Positions 17,940 to 26,765 of a stretch of DNA of 64,000 bases are shown here, one piece after another; within the stretch, counting starts at the first letter, position 1; every line of letters begins with the position of its first letter. Source of the DNA: Marivirga lumbricoides (lineage in GTDB: Bacteria; Bacteroidota; Bacteroidia; Cytophagales; Cyclobacteriaceae); contig NZ_BMEC01000009.1 of the NCBI RefSeq assembly GCF_014636295.1, positions 1 to 64,000 on the forward strand, read 5' to 3'. Both the position numbers and the translations under genes were made by a program. A model generated the notes under the pieces. That model ran no database searches. It saw nothing but the letters and a program-made list of their open reading frames with translations, and was not told the DNA's origin.

Positions 17940-19448
17940 ATGGGAGTTTCAAAAAAACTAAACGACAATAAATACAAAGAACCTTCAGTCACAAGTAAAA
18001 AAACTATGGAGGTAAGTAAAAAGACTGTACCTCTTTACAGCGTTCTTTTTCCTTATTATAGCAAATTCTTTCATTCTGCCAATGAAGAAAGTAAAGCAGC
18101 AAGCAGCACTAAGATCACCTTAAATCCAATAGATTACCTGGTGTTCATAGGAACCGCTTTGATTCTGGGAGGAGCTACTTTTTTAGTTTACTGGTTACAA
18201 CCTCATTTTGAAGCACTACACTTAAGCAGAATGAATTCAACATGGGGGATTGTATTTTTAACCATTACGGCTTCATTACTCATTTTCAAAGTAGGCTTTC
18301 TACTTTACATCTTCATCCTAAATTTAAGGTATAAACCCATTAAATCAGTATCAGATACTGAGTTACCAACTTGTACCGTAATTGTACCAGCCTATAACGA
18401 AGGCAAACAGGTATGGGAAACATTAAAGAGCCTGGCAAACAGCAATTATCCTGAGCAAAAGCTGCAATTACTTGCTATAGATGACGGCAGTAAAGATGAC
18501 ACATGGGAGTGGATGCAGAAAGCCAAAGAAGAGTTAGGTGAAAGACTATCAATATACCAGCAGCCACAGAATAAAGGCAAAAGGCATGCACTTTACCGTG
18601 GCTTTAAGTTAGCAACCGGAGATGTTTTTGTTACTGTGGATAGCGACTCAATTGTTGAAGTAGATACTTTACGTAATCTTGTTTCACCTTTTATTACCAA
18701 CAAAGAATGTGGTGCTGTTGCCGGTAATGTTAGAGTTTTAAATAACAAGAAAGCAATTATCCCTAGAATGCTTAACGTGAGTTTCGCCTTTAGTTTTGAA
18801 TTCATAAGATCAGCACAGAGCAAAATGGGTTCTGTACTTTGTACCCCAGGTGCACTTGCCGCCTATAAGAAAGACGCGGTTCTGAACTGTTTATCGGATT
18901 GGATGAATCAGACTTTTATGGGCCAGCCTACTGATATAGGTGAAGACAGAGCTATGACAAATATGATTCTGAAACAAGGGTATCATGTTCTTTTCCAAAG
19001 AAATGCGACTGTACTTACAAACATTCCTGAGAAGTATAAAAATCTTTACAAGATGTTTATCCGATGGGAAAGAAGTAACGTGCGTGAAAACATAATGATG
19101 AGCAAATTTGCTTTCAAGAATTTTCGTGAAGGATCAAAATTAGGTCCGAGGATTTTGCTTGCTAACCAATGGTTGAAAGTAATTGCAGCGTATCCGTTTT
19201 TAATTTTAATGCTGGTTTTTATAATGACTCAGCCACTATTGTTCTTAAGCTCAACGCTTTTCAGTATTCTGATTTTCTCAAGTATTCCGGCCTTCTTCTA
19301 TGCCAGAAAATATGACAAAGCAGAATCATTATGGGCTTATTCTTATAGCATATTTTACACATTCAGCTTATTCTGGATTACACCTTATGCCATTGCCACA
19401 GCCAACAAAAGAGGATGGCTAACCCGAGGTTTACCACAGAAAAAGTAA
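17940..19448 (+). CDS. Membrane glycosyltransferase family 2 (processive, hyaluronan/chitin-synthase-like)
   Basis: A 502-residue GT2 enzyme. Two membrane helices precede the catalytic domain (about 64-87 and 104-127), and hydrophobic helices follow at about 405-425, 428-450 and 465-485. Catalytic-site motifs are VPAYNEG (149-155), DDGSKDD (181-187), the metal-binding DSD (234-236), GEDRAMT (334-340) and RW (375-376) in the place of QxxRW. This architecture polymerises sugars from UDP-sugars and extrudes them, as in hyaluronan synthase, NodC and PgaC. The polymer cannot be predicted. It is transcribed alone and ends at a strong terminator. Confidence 0.85.
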   Translation: MGVSKKLNDNKYKEPSVTSKKTMEVSKKTVPLYSVLFPYYSKFFHSANEESKAASSTKITLNPIDYLVFIGTALILGGATFLVYWLQPHFEALHLSRMNSTWGIVFLTITASLLIFKVGFLLYIFILNLRYKPIKSVSDTELPTCTVIVPAYNEGKQVWETLKSLANSNYPEQKLQLLAIDDGSKDDTWEWMQKAKEELGERLSIYQQPQNKGKRHALYRGFKLATGDVFVTVDSDSIVEVDTLRNLVSPFITNKECGAVAGNVRVLNNKKAIIPRMLNVSFAFSFEFIRSAQSKMGSVLCTPGALAAYKKDAVLNCLSDWMNQTFMGQPTDIGEDRAMTNMILKQGYHVLFQRNATVLTNIPEKYKNLYKMFIRWERSNVRENIMMSKFAFKNFREGSKLGPRILLANQWLKVIAAYPFLILMLVFIMTQPLLFLSSTLFSILIFSSIPAFFYARKYDKAESLWAYSYSIFYTFSLFWITPYAIATANKRGWLTRGLPQKK

Positions 19449-19493
19449 TAAAGACAATACCCAAAACCAATCACTAACTATTAAACCAGGAAA

Positions 19494-19524
19494 GGGAGCT
19501 TCACATGAAGTCTCCTTTTTTTTT
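19494..19524 (+). terminator. Intrinsic terminator of the glycosyltransferase gene
   Basis: GGAGCTTC pairs with GAAG-T-CTCC around an ACAT loop (one bulged T), followed by nine Ts. It lies 46 nt after the stop codon. Confidence 0.85.
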
Positions 19525-19605
19525 GAATTCACTTTACCGATCACTCCCATCTCATGGTATATTATCTTTTTTACGAAACTCTGCCCCTACTATTCAGTTA
19601 TTTGA

Positions 19606-20274
19606 ATGACACTCACTCTTATGGTTACACTCTCAATAGTTAGTTATTCTAAAAATAAATGGTGGGCTTTTAAGCAAATGCAACTTTTGCCACCTGAATT
19701 AGCAAAAATTACAGGATGTGAATTTGTAAAAGTTTTAGGCACGGGAAGTGGATTTGGTTTTAGTCTGTGGCCGGATTTCAATACTTATGCACTACTGCTG
19801 AAATGGAAGGATGAGGAAGCCACAGAAAATTTTTTCGGCTCATCAAAAATATTTTCTCAAGTACATTCCCGGTCTGAGTCTGTGGAGACGTATTACCTGC
19901 AATCCTTAGGTGCTCATGGAAGCTGGTATGGCAAAAATCCTTTTCCTGAAAAAGGGAAATATACCGGAGGCGAAATTGCTGTGATTACTCGGGCAAGAAT
20001 TAATATTAATAAGCTTCCACGTTTTTGGCAATTTGTGCCAAAGGCCAGTAAATCTATTCAGAATGCAAATGGCTTAATTTATACTAAAGGAATTGGCGAG
20101 TGGCCACTTATTGAACAAGCGACTTTTAGTATTTGGGAAAATGAGCAAGCGATGAAAAATTATGCTTATGCTGATATACATAAAGAAATCATTGGTAAAG
20201 TGAAGAAAGAAAATTGGTATAAGGAAGAATTATTCAGCAGGTTTAATGTGATTAAGCGTCTGAGTCATTCCTGA
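19606..20274 (+). CDS. CrtA-like spheroidene monooxygenase family protein
   Basis: A 222-residue protein resembling CrtA-type spheroidene monooxygenases. The shared pattern is VTLSI near the start, GSGFGFSLWPDFNTYALLLKW, a middle ITRARIN...FWQFVPKAS, and the tail GIGEWPLIEQATFSIWE...KENWYKEELFSRF. CrtA is a haem-type oxygenase that adds keto groups to acyclic carotenoids. No other carotenoid gene is visible here, so the substrate may differ. The start could be Met1 or the second Met (19621), just before VTLS. The match is from memory of family motifs and should be read as a family-level call. Confidence 0.65.
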   Translation: MTLTLMVTLSIVSYSKNKWWAFKQMQLLPPELAKITGCEFVKVLGTGSGFGFSLWPDFNTYALLLKWKDEEATENFFGSSKIFSQVHSRSESVETYYLQSLGAHGSWYGKNPFPEKGKYTGGEIAVITRARININKLPRFWQFVPKASKSIQNANGLIYTKGIGEWPLIEQATFSIWENEQAMKNYAYADIHKEIIGKVKKENWYKEELFSRFNVIKRLSHS

Positions 20275-20310
20275 AACAAAACAGTAGCTGTGCTTAATCG
20301 TTTTTAGAGT

Positions 20311-21222
20311 ATGAAAAAAATATTCCTCATAGCGCCAGCCATTTTAATTATATTTCAAAGCTGTTCTCAAAAGAATAAGGAAGAAAAACTACAGTCAGAT
20401 ACTACTATTCAGCTCTCCAAGAACTTTGGAGACTATTGGTACCAGGGAAAGGCTGAATTAACTTCTTATAATTTGGAGCAGGTACGTTATGGAGAAAAAA
20501 GAGAAGGTCATGCCGTGCTGATTTTTGTTACAGAAGACTTTTCCAGGAGCAAACAGGTAAAACTTGATGCCCCCCAGACAACAGGAGATGATGCTCAAAA
20601 AGTGCTTAAACTTAACTTTACTAAGAAATTCAACACAGGGATTTATCCTTATTCTATTATGACTTCAGTATTTTCGCCAGTCTACTCCGAAAAAGATTTA
20701 CACGCTGTGAAAGTTTCTACCAGCGTACAAGAGTGGTGCGGGCATGTATTCATGCAGTTGAATAAGGAGCCAGACCAATATAAAACATTCATTCGGTCGT
20801 ATTTTGAAAGTGAAGGTGATCAGGAAATCAGACTTGAGAAAACCTGGTTGGAAGATGAGCTATGGAATTTAATAAGACTAGATTCTGATGCTATCCCAAC
20901 AGGAAAAATTCAGATAATCCCTTCTACGCAGTTTATCAGGCTTAAACATGTTGAAGCGAAAAGTTATAGTGCTGCTATTGAAAAGTCCAAAGAAGGAAAT
21001 AACTCAGTCATAACCCTTAATGTGCATGAATTAAGGCGAACTTTAAAAATATATTATAATACTAAAGCTCCTTTTACTATTGAAAAGTGGGAAGAGACCT
21101 ACCCTGAAGGAGGTGAAATGATGACTACTACCGGTACATTGAAAAAGCGTATTATGCTGGATTATTGGAATAGAAATGGTGTAGAAGATAGTGTTTATAG
21201 GAAAGAGTTGGGGTTGGAGTAA
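20311..21222 (+). CDS. Conserved lipoprotein of unknown function
   Basis: A 303-residue protein with a lipoprotein signal peptide; the lipobox IFQSC puts the lipidated Cys at residue 18. The mature part begins DYWYQGKAELTSYNLEQVRYGE and contains VLIFVTEDFS and SVQEWCGHVF. This pattern recurs in a Bacteroidota family that databases sometimes label 'septum formation inhibitor Maf', but it has no SxSPRR and no Maf fold features, so I give no function. It follows the CrtA-like gene by 36 nt and may be co-transcribed with it. Confidence 0.75.
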   Translation: MKKIFLIAPAILIIFQSCSQKNKEEKLQSDTTIQLSKNFGDYWYQGKAELTSYNLEQVRYGEKREGHAVLIFVTEDFSRSKQVKLDAPQTTGDDAQKVLKLNFTKKFNTGIYPYSIMTSVFSPVYSEKDLHAVKVSTSVQEWCGHVFMQLNKEPDQYKTFIRSYFESEGDQEIRLEKTWLEDELWNLIRLDSDAIPTGKIQIIPSTQFIRLKHVEAKSYSAAIEKSKEGNNSVITLNVHELRRTLKIYYNTKAPFTIEKWEETYPEGGEMMTTTGTLKKRIMLDYWNRNGVEDSVYRKELGLE

Positions 21223-21255
21223 TCAAAATAAATGCTTAACACATCTTTTTTCAGC

Positions 21256-21286
21256 CTTTTGGTGGTACGTGAGGCACGTACCAAGG
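21256..21286. repeat. REP-like palindrome
   Basis: GGTACGTG and CACGTACC pair perfectly around AGG (21264-21282), with CCTT/AAGG extending the stem. It lies between converging genes and has only a modest T-run, so it could act as a two-way terminator or be a repetitive extragenic palindrome. Confidence 0.55.
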
Positions 21287-21304
21287 CATATTTATAAATA
21301 AGTT

Positions 21305-21964
21305 CTACAAATGAATGCCACATTCAACCTTTGCACTGCCTGCCCAGCGACCTTCCCTACCGCTACCTTTAACAGTACAATGGGTACAACCAATAGAGCT
21401 GTAACCTTTGGCCACCAATTCATGACTAGGTAATTGATGAATGAAAAAGTAAGTATGCACCTCTTCGGGAGTCATATCCAAAAGAGGATATACTTTTAGA
21501 ATATCTTGTTTCCGATCAAAAAAAGCAAGCTGCTTCCGGTTCTCATTCTGATACTTGAATAAGCCGGAAAGCCATACTTTATGTTGAGCCTTTAATGCCG
21601 CCAATGGTTCTACTTTATTAATAAAACAGCATAGATCCTGATTATGCTGGTAGGTAAAGTTGTGCCGTGTAAAACGATGCTTATTTTTCGGAGCAGCAAT
21701 TATTTTAACATTTAAATTAAGCTGTTGCTCCAGTTTATTTTTATAGTCTAAAGTTTCCTTAAAATGATAACCAGTGTCCAAAAAATAGATAGGGTGGTCA
21801 GGACTGATTTTATGGATCAAGTGCAGCAATAGCGCAGAGGAACTGCCAAAAGAGGAAGTCATCAATATTTCCTCCTCAGCATAATGATCAAAAATCCATT
21901 TCACCCTTTCTTCTATGGTATAGCTTTTAAAGTCAGGCCATGATGAACCACTATAATTCCCCAT
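21305..21964 (-). CDS. cysH: Adenylylsulfate (APS) reductase, thioredoxin-type
   Basis: A 219-residue enzyme of the PAPS/APS reductase family, which reduces activated sulfate to sulfite in the cytoplasm. The PP-loop appears as SSFGSSSALLLH (37-48), and FLDTGYHF (61-68) is typical. Cys112-Cys113 and Cys193-x2-Cys196 form the CC...CxxC [4Fe-4S] ligand set that marks APS-using enzymes, and the catalytic ECGIHL tail (Cys215) is complete. It is the last gene of the sulfur operon and starts within the stop of the siroheme gene (1-nt overlap). No ATP sulfurylase gene is in the window. Confidence 0.9.
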   Translation of the reverse strand: MGNYSGSSWPDFKSYTIEERVKWIFDHYAEEEILMTSSFGSSSALLLHLIHKISPDHPIYFLDTGYHFKETLDYKNKLEQQLNLNVKIIAAPKNKHRFTRHNFTYQHNQDLCCFINKVEPLAALKAQHKVWLSGLFKYQNENRKQLAFFDRKQDILKVYPLLDMTPEEVHTYFFIHQLPSHELVAKGYSSIGCTHCTVKGSGREGRWAGSAKVECGIHL

Positions 21965-22566
21965 TAGTTTTTATTTTTTTCATGCACAAAAGAGGCAGTA
22001 ATCTTATTTAGCGCCTCTATTTTCTTTTCAAAGTCACCTTTCAGGGCCTTTCGGATTTCAGCCAGGTTCTGTAAAACATCATCTGTATGATCAGGTAAAA
22101 CCTCTTCCAGAATGGCTCTTAGCCTTTTGGCAAATGTGGGTGACTTCCCATTAGTAGAAATCCCAATCTTCAGGTTGCCTTTCTTTACAGTGCTACCTAA
22201 ATAGAAATCGCACAATTCAGGTGTATCAGCCACATTTACTAAAATACCTGCTGCTTTAGCATCCGAATACACCTGCTTATTTACTTCATAAAAATTGGTA
22301 GCGCCAATCACCAAATTGATTCCCGCCAAATCTGATTCATCATATGCTTTAGTCACCAACTCAATGCCAGAATGGGTCGCAGCAATATCCCGGATTTCCT
22401 GCCTAATTTCAGGAGCCACAATTTTTACGCTTGCGTCATCATCATTTTTTAATAGTGCTCCCAGTTTTTCCAAGCCAACATAGCCTGCTCCTACAATTAA
22501 AGTTTGTATTTTATCCAGCTTCAGAAAAACCGGAAACAAGTGATTCTCTTCAGACCTGTTTAACAT
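21964..22566 (-). CDS. Precorrin-2 dehydrogenase / sirohydrochlorin ferrochelatase (Met8/CysG N-terminal type)
   Basis: A 200-residue protein that oxidises precorrin-2 with NAD and may insert iron to give siroheme, the cofactor of sulfite reductase. The N-terminal FPVFLKLDKIQTLIVGAGYVGLEK is the NAD-binding fold, and GISTNGKSPTFAKRLRAILEE is the conserved Met8/CysG segment. It overlaps the uroporphyrinogen methyltransferase gene upstream by 17 nt and cysH downstream by 1 nt. In many bacteria this domain is fused to CobA as CysG; here the two are separate genes. Confidence 0.9.
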   Translation of the reverse strand: MLNRSEENHLFPVFLKLDKIQTLIVGAGYVGLEKLGALLKNDDDASVKIVAPEIRQEIRDIAATHSGIELVTKAYDESDLAGINLVIGATNFYEVNKQVYSDAKAAGILVNVADTPELCDFYLGSTVKKGNLKIGISTNGKSPTFAKRLRAILEEVLPDHTDDVLQNLAEIRKALKGDFEKKIEALNKITASFVHEKNKN

Positions 22567-23308
22567 AATGAGGTATATTTTTAATGGTAGCTAAATAATT
22601 CTCTTCACCAATGGATTCGCCTACCAAAATTATTCCCGGTGAGGCTACAGTATTTTCTCTAATGGTTTCCTCTAACTGTCCTACAGTAGTTCTGTAAATT
22701 TGTGCATTTTCTAAAGAGCCGTTGGATACAATAGCAGCTGGCAACCAGTCTTTTCCTTGCTGCTCATAGGCTCTGCTGATGGCTCCGGCTTTCCTTAAAC
22801 CCATTAAGAAAACAGCGGTTGATGTACTTTGTGCCACCAACTCCACATCACCGGAAAGCTCCCCACTTTTGGTAGTAGCAGTTACCACCCAAAAGCTTTC
22901 GTTGATGCCTCTGGTAGTTAGCGGCAATCCATAAAGCCCTGCCAGGTTAATGCTTGAAATGCCCGGCACCACTTGCGAAGGAATCCCAAAACTTTCCGCA
23001 TGGTCTATTTCTTCCTTTCCCCTGGCGAAAATAAAAGGATCGCCACCTTTCAAGCGTACTACATGGCCATGGCTAAAAGCATATTGAATGATGAGTGCAT
23101 TAATTTCCTCCTGCTTATAGCTATGCTTACCTGCCCGTTTTCCAACATGAATTTTGAGCGCTCCAGATGGCGCATAATCCAAAAGATCGGGATGCACCAG
23201 CGCATCATACAGTACAACATCTGCCTGCGCTAATGTTTTAATTCCTTTGACACTGATCAGATCAGGATCCCCAGGACCTGCTCCTACTAAACTTAATTTC
23301 TTTTCCAT
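22550..23308 (-). CDS. cobA: Uroporphyrinogen-III C-methyltransferase (SUMT)
   Basis: A 252-residue SAM-dependent methyltransferase converting uroporphyrinogen III to precorrin-2, the first step of the siroheme branch. Family motifs include LSLVGAGPGDPDLISVKG at the N-terminus, VHPDLLDYAP, RLKGGDPFIFARG (about 81-93) and VVPGISS. Length is normal for the stand-alone enzyme. It lies 4 nt after the sulfite reductase gene and overlaps the next gene, consistent with one transcript that makes reductase and cofactor together. Confidence 0.94.
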   Translation of the reverse strand: MEKKLSLVGAGPGDPDLISVKGIKTLAQADVVLYDALVHPDLLDYAPSGALKIHVGKRAGKHSYKQEEINALIIQYAFSHGHVVRLKGGDPFIFARGKEEIDHAESFGIPSQVVPGISSINLAGLYGLPLTTRGINESFWVVTATTKSGELSGDVELVAQSTSTAVFLMGLRKAGAISRAYEQQGKDWLPAAIVSNGSLENAQIYRTTVGQLEETIRENTVASPGIILVGESIGEENYLATIKNIPHYVKQV

Positions 23309-23312
23309 GATT

Positions 23313-25439
23313 TTATGCTTTATAAAAATGAGTTATTACACTTTTTTCAGTGGGCTTAATCCCTCTGATACTCTTGGCTTTATCTAAAAACTGATGTGCA
23401 GTTTTAAGGTAGTGTCCGGCAAATTCTTCAGAAGGCTTTTGCTCTTTAATTTGGTACACCAAATCTGAAAAGGTGCTTTCCAATGTTACCTTACCGGTTT
23501 CAACAAAATGCTTGTCGAAATCTTCAATAATAGCCACTTGCGTATTACACTGAATATCCTCAGCCAGCAACAATGCTTTTGCCGTGCTCACAAGCACATT
23601 GTATGAGTTGTAAATAGCATGTTCCAGCCGATTTTCACTCAAATGCTCATAGGCGTTATTCAGTTTTTCTTCTGCTTCATTAAAGATGGTGCTTATTAAA
23701 TCGAAGCTTACTCCGGCACATTCACCTACTCCAATTTCAGGAATATACTCTTCTTTATGGTTCCAGTCGATGTATTCAGAACCCTCGATCTCTGACAGGT
23801 CACCTAAATGCTTTAACAAATCATAGAAATACTTTTTGCCCTGCTCTCTGAAATAATCCGGGTAAAATGTGCCCGCTGCATTGGTTTCATAATCGTTTAG
23901 CAATACTCTGAAAGCTTCAGGAATACGTTTAGTAGGCAATTTGATTACTTTTTCAGCCGCCAAACCAGTACCATCAGCTCGAAGGCCTCCTCCTAAAACC
24001 ACTTGCATGGCAGGCACAACCTTTCCGTCATTTTTAATAGAACTACCGTGTAAACCAATTCCGGCAATCATATGCTGACCGCAAGCATTCATACAACCAC
24101 TTATTTTGGTACTGAGCAGCTTACTATTCGCTAATTGTGGATATTCTTCCAGTAAAAAGTTTTCCAGCACTGTTGCTAATGCCGTACTGTTGGTCACACC
24201 CAAATTACAGGTATCTGTTCCCGGGCAGGCCGTGATGTCTGCAAAACTTTCTGCTCCGGACTGGTTAAGCCCCAGTTCTCCTAACTTTTCAAATAAAATC
24301 GGTAAAGCATCTTTTTGCACAAAGCGAATTACTAAACCCTGGTACACACTGATTACTAAATCTCCGCCAACAAATTTATCGATGGTTTCAGCCAGCTTGA
24401 TGGCCGTTTTATGATCTATATTTCCTAATGGAGCTTTTACCAGCACTCCATAATAGCCTTCCTGCTTTTGTTCAAAGACATTGGAGTCCAGCCATTTTTG
24501 ATAGCCCCATTGATCACCTGGCGCATAATTTTTGATTACAGTTTGAGGTATCGCTGTTTTTAAAGTTGTTTCATTCAACTCTAAAGGTTTATGGTGCAAT
24601 ACTTTCTCCTCTTCCTCCAGCAGCCTTCTAAATTCTTCCAGTCCTATGTTCTTGATCAGGAATTTCAAACGGGCTTTCATCCGTTTTTCACGTTCACCAT
24701 ATCTGTCAAAAACGCGTAAAGCGGCTTCCAGAAAGTTAATCAGCCTGCTTTCGGACAGAAAATCAAAGAATTCCTGTGCAAGAATAGTTTGAGCACCTAA
24801 GCCTCCGCCCACTAAAACCCTGAAACCTTTCTCTTCCCCTTGCTCTGTTTTCCTGAGGATGGGAATAAATCCAAAGTCGTGGATAAAAGCGAAGGCAGTA
24901 TCTTTCTCACTGGAGGAAAAAGCAATTTTGATCTTTCGCCCCATTTCCTGGCAGATGGGATTGCGGAGAAAAAACCGGAAAACAGCATCCAAATAGGGCG
25001 TTACATCGAAAGGTTCATGGGGATCAATCCCTGCTTTATGGCTGGCAGTAATATTTCTCACTGTATTACCGCAAGCCTCCCTTGCTGTTAAACCTGATTC
25101 CTCTAAAGCAGTCCAGATAGCTGGTGAATCATCCAGCTTTACGTGGTGCAATTGAATGTTTTGCCTGGTGGTGAGGTGCAAATTTCCGGTAGCATATTTT
25201 TCCGAAAGTGCAGCTACCGTTCGCAGTTGGTCTGTGGTAATTCTGCCTGCAGGAATTTTCAACCTGAACATCTGCACGCCTTGCTGTCTTTGGCCGTACA
25301 CTCCGCGGGTTAAGCGATAGGCTTTAAATTTCTCTTCTGCTATCTGCCCACTTCGGAACAATTCAATCTTATGCTGCAGCTCTGCTATATCTTTTTTAGC
25401 TGCCTTACTGATGTTTAAATCTTCTGTTAATTGTGTCAT
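23313..25439 (-). CDS. Siroheme-[4Fe-4S] sulfite reductase with C-terminal HEPN-like domain
   Basis: A 708-residue protein. Residues about 1-550 are a ferredoxin-type nitrite/sulfite reductase with two ferredoxin-like half-domains; the siroheme-cluster ligands are ACPGTDTCNLG (near 404-410) and SGCMNACGQH (near 447-451). The last ~130 residues are helical (ENRLEHAIYNSYNVLVSTAKALL) and resemble a HEPN domain, an extension seen in some Bacteroidota homologues. Position next to APS reductase, siroheme genes and metZ argues for sulfite, not nitrite. The 5' side carries a cysteine-rich mini-ORF and a terminator, so expression is probably controlled by attenuation. Confidence 0.88.
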   Translation of the reverse strand: MTQLTEDLNISKAAKKDIAELQHKIELFRSGQIAEEKFKAYRLTRGVYGQRQQGVQMFRLKIPAGRITTDQLRTVAALSEKYATGNLHLTTRQNIQLHHVKLDDSPAIWTALEESGLTAREACGNTVRNITASHKAGIDPHEPFDVTPYLDAVFRFFLRNPICQEMGRKIKIAFSSSEKDTAFAFIHDFGFIPILRKTEQGEEKGFRVLVGGGLGAQTILAQEFFDFLSESRLINFLEAALRVFDRYGEREKRMKARLKFLIKNIGLEEFRRLLEEEEKVLHHKPLELNETTLKTAIPQTVIKNYAPGDQWGYQKWLDSNVFEQKQEGYYGVLVKAPLGNIDHKTAIKLAETIDKFVGGDLVISVYQGLVIRFVQKDALPILFEKLGELGLNQSGAESFADITACPGTDTCNLGVTNSTALATVLENFLLEEYPQLANSKLLSTKISGCMNACGQHMIAGIGLHGSSIKNDGKVVPAMQVVLGGGLRADGTGLAAEKVIKLPTKRIPEAFRVLLNDYETNAAGTFYPDYFREQGKKYFYDLLKHLGDLSEIEGSEYIDWNHKEEYIPEIGVGECAGVSFDLISTIFNEAEEKLNNAYEHLSENRLEHAIYNSYNVLVSTAKALLLAEDIQCNTQVAIIEDFDKHFVETGKVTLESTFSDLVYQIKEQKPSEEFAGHYLKTAHQFLDKAKSIRGIKPTEKSVITHFYKA

Positions 25440-25458
25440 TATTTTAAAGTTTTTGGTT

Positions 25459-25501
25459 AAAAAAAATGCCTCTTACGGAATGGCGGATTCTGCAAGAGGC
25501 A
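25459..25501 (-). terminator. Intrinsic terminator (probable attenuator) before the sulfite reductase gene
   Basis: Minus-strand TGCCTCTT/AAGAGGCA (8 bp) with inner GC/GT and GAAT/ATTC pairing forms a strong hairpin at 25467-25501, followed by eight Ts. It lies between the 15-codon cysteine-rich ORF and the sulfite reductase start, 20 nt before the ATG. Ending the transcript there would keep the reductase off, as in leader-peptide attenuation. A metZ terminator is the simpler alternative. Confidence 0.8.
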
Positions 25502-25523
25502 CTATAGTTTGGGTATAGTAATA

Positions 25524-25571
25524 TCACGCAGCGTCCGGTGGGGCCTTACAACAAATCATACAATAGCACAT
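25524..25571 (-). CDS. Cysteine-rich leader peptide MCYCMICCKAPPDAA
   Basis: A 15-codon ORF on the minus strand with a proper ATG and TGA, encoding four cysteines in its first eight residues. It lies 22 nt after the metZ stop and 22 nt before the terminator hairpin that precedes sulfite reductase. Slow reading of the Cys codons when cysteine is scarce could let the ribosome change folding of the downstream hairpin. Poly-cysteine leader ORFs acting as attenuators are known in mycobacteria; such a role here is inference. A second Cys-rich ORF in the same operon's leader strengthens the case. Confidence 0.6.
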   Translation of the reverse strand: MCYCMICCKAPPDAA

Positions 25572-25592
25572 ATTTTCTATATGAATTCTCAT

Positions 25593-26765
25593 TTATTTCG
25601 AGGTTTTTAAAGCTTGTTCTAAATCTTCAATAATATCATTTACGTTCTCCAATCCGACTGAAAGCCTGATTAATCCATCATCAATACCTACCCTTTTTCT
25701 TTCCTCAGCACTCAGCTTGCTGTGTGTAGTAGTAGCCGGGTGGGTTACTATTGAGCGTGTGTCTCCCAGGTTAGAAGTTACAGACAAAGTATTGAGCTGA
25801 TTGATAAATTTGCTTGACCTCTCTGCTCCCCCTTTTACCGTAAAAGTGAGAATCCCTCCTCCCAATTTCATTTGCTTTTTAGCCAGGTCATGCTGCGGAT
25901 GAGATTTCAGGAAAGGATATTTTACACTTTCCAATTCTGCATGATCTTCCAGATACTCAGCAATTTTCAAAGCATTTTCGCAGTGCTTATCCATCCGAAG
26001 AGCCAGTGTTTCTAAACTTTTAGATAAGATCCATGCATTAAAAGGCGAAATAGCAGGACCTGTATGTCGGCTAAAAAAGCGAACATCTTTAATCAGCTCT
26101 TTTGTACCCATGATCAATCCGCCCAGCACCCTTCCTTGTCCATCAATAAATTTGGTAGCACTATGAGTTACGATATGGGCTCCCCATTTGGCCGGTTGTT
26201 GCAAATAAGGAGTAGCAAAGCAATTGTCCACTACTAAAATGAGGTTATGAGCTTTTGCCAATTGTCCCAGCCATTCCAAATCAATAATTTCCAAGCCAGG
26301 ATTTGAGGGAGTTTCCACAAAAATCATTTTCGTTTCCGGCTTAATCAGGCTTTCCCATTCATGGGTTCTGTTAATATCAGCATACGTATGTGTGATGCCC
26401 CATCTCGGAAAAATTTGAGTCAGCAACTGGTGTGTGGAACCAAATAAAGAGCGGGCTGCCAGAATATGATCACCTTGTTGTAAAAGTGCGGCCATGCTAC
26501 CAAACATTGCTGCCATTCCTGTTGCTGTTGCAATGCCATCTTCCACACCTTCAAGTACTGCAATTTTATCAATTAGCTCTGTACTGTTGGGATTAGAAAA
26601 GCGAGAGTAAATATTACCTTCTTCCTCATCGTTGAATAAAGCTTTCGCTTGTTCTGCATTTTCAAAAGTGAAAGAGGAAGTAAGGTAAAGAGGAACGGAA
26701 TGCTCTCTGTTACCGCTTTTAGCAGCTTGTGTTCTAATGGCTTGTGTTTCGAAATGTTGCGACAT
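25593..26765 (-). CDS. metZ: O-succinyl/O-acetylhomoserine sulfhydrylase
   Basis: A 390-residue Cys/Met-metabolism PLP enzyme. It combines an activated homoserine with sulfide to make homocysteine. Typical motifs are the N-terminal FETQAIRTQ, YSRFSNPN, ATGMAAMFG, ETPSNPGLEI and the PLP lysine in HSATKFIDGQ (Lys205). The ATG at 26765 gives the usual family N-terminus and length; a TTG at 26810 would add 15 residues without family resemblance. The gene heads the sulfur operon and sits behind a promoter, SAM-I riboswitch and Cys-rich leader ORF. An 8-bp hairpin (26793-26819) precedes the ATG. Confidence 0.9.
   Translation of the reverse strand: MSQHFETQAIRTQAAKSGNREHSVPLYLTSSFTFENAEQAKALFNDEEEGNIYSRFSNPNSTELIDKIAVLEGVEDGIATATGMAAMFGSMAALLQQGDHILAARSLFGSTHQLLTQIFPRWGITHTYADINRTHEWESLIKPETKMIFVETPSNPGLEIIDLEWLGQLAKAHNLILVVDNCFATPYLQQPAKWGAHIVTHSATKFIDGQGRVLGGLIMGTKELIKDVRFFSRHTGPAISPFNAWILSKSLETLALRMDKHCENALKIAEYLEDHAELESVKYPFLKSHPQHDLAKKQMKLGGGILTFTVKGGAERSSKFINQLNTLSVTSNLGDTRSIVTHPATTTHSKLSAEERKRVGIDDGLIRLSVGLENVNDIIEDLEQALKTSK

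Noticed and set aside
20311-21222. Label 'septum formation inhibitor Maf' used for relatives of this lipoprotein
   Set aside because: There is no SxSPRR motif or Maf fold; the real Maf gene is at 15889-16464.
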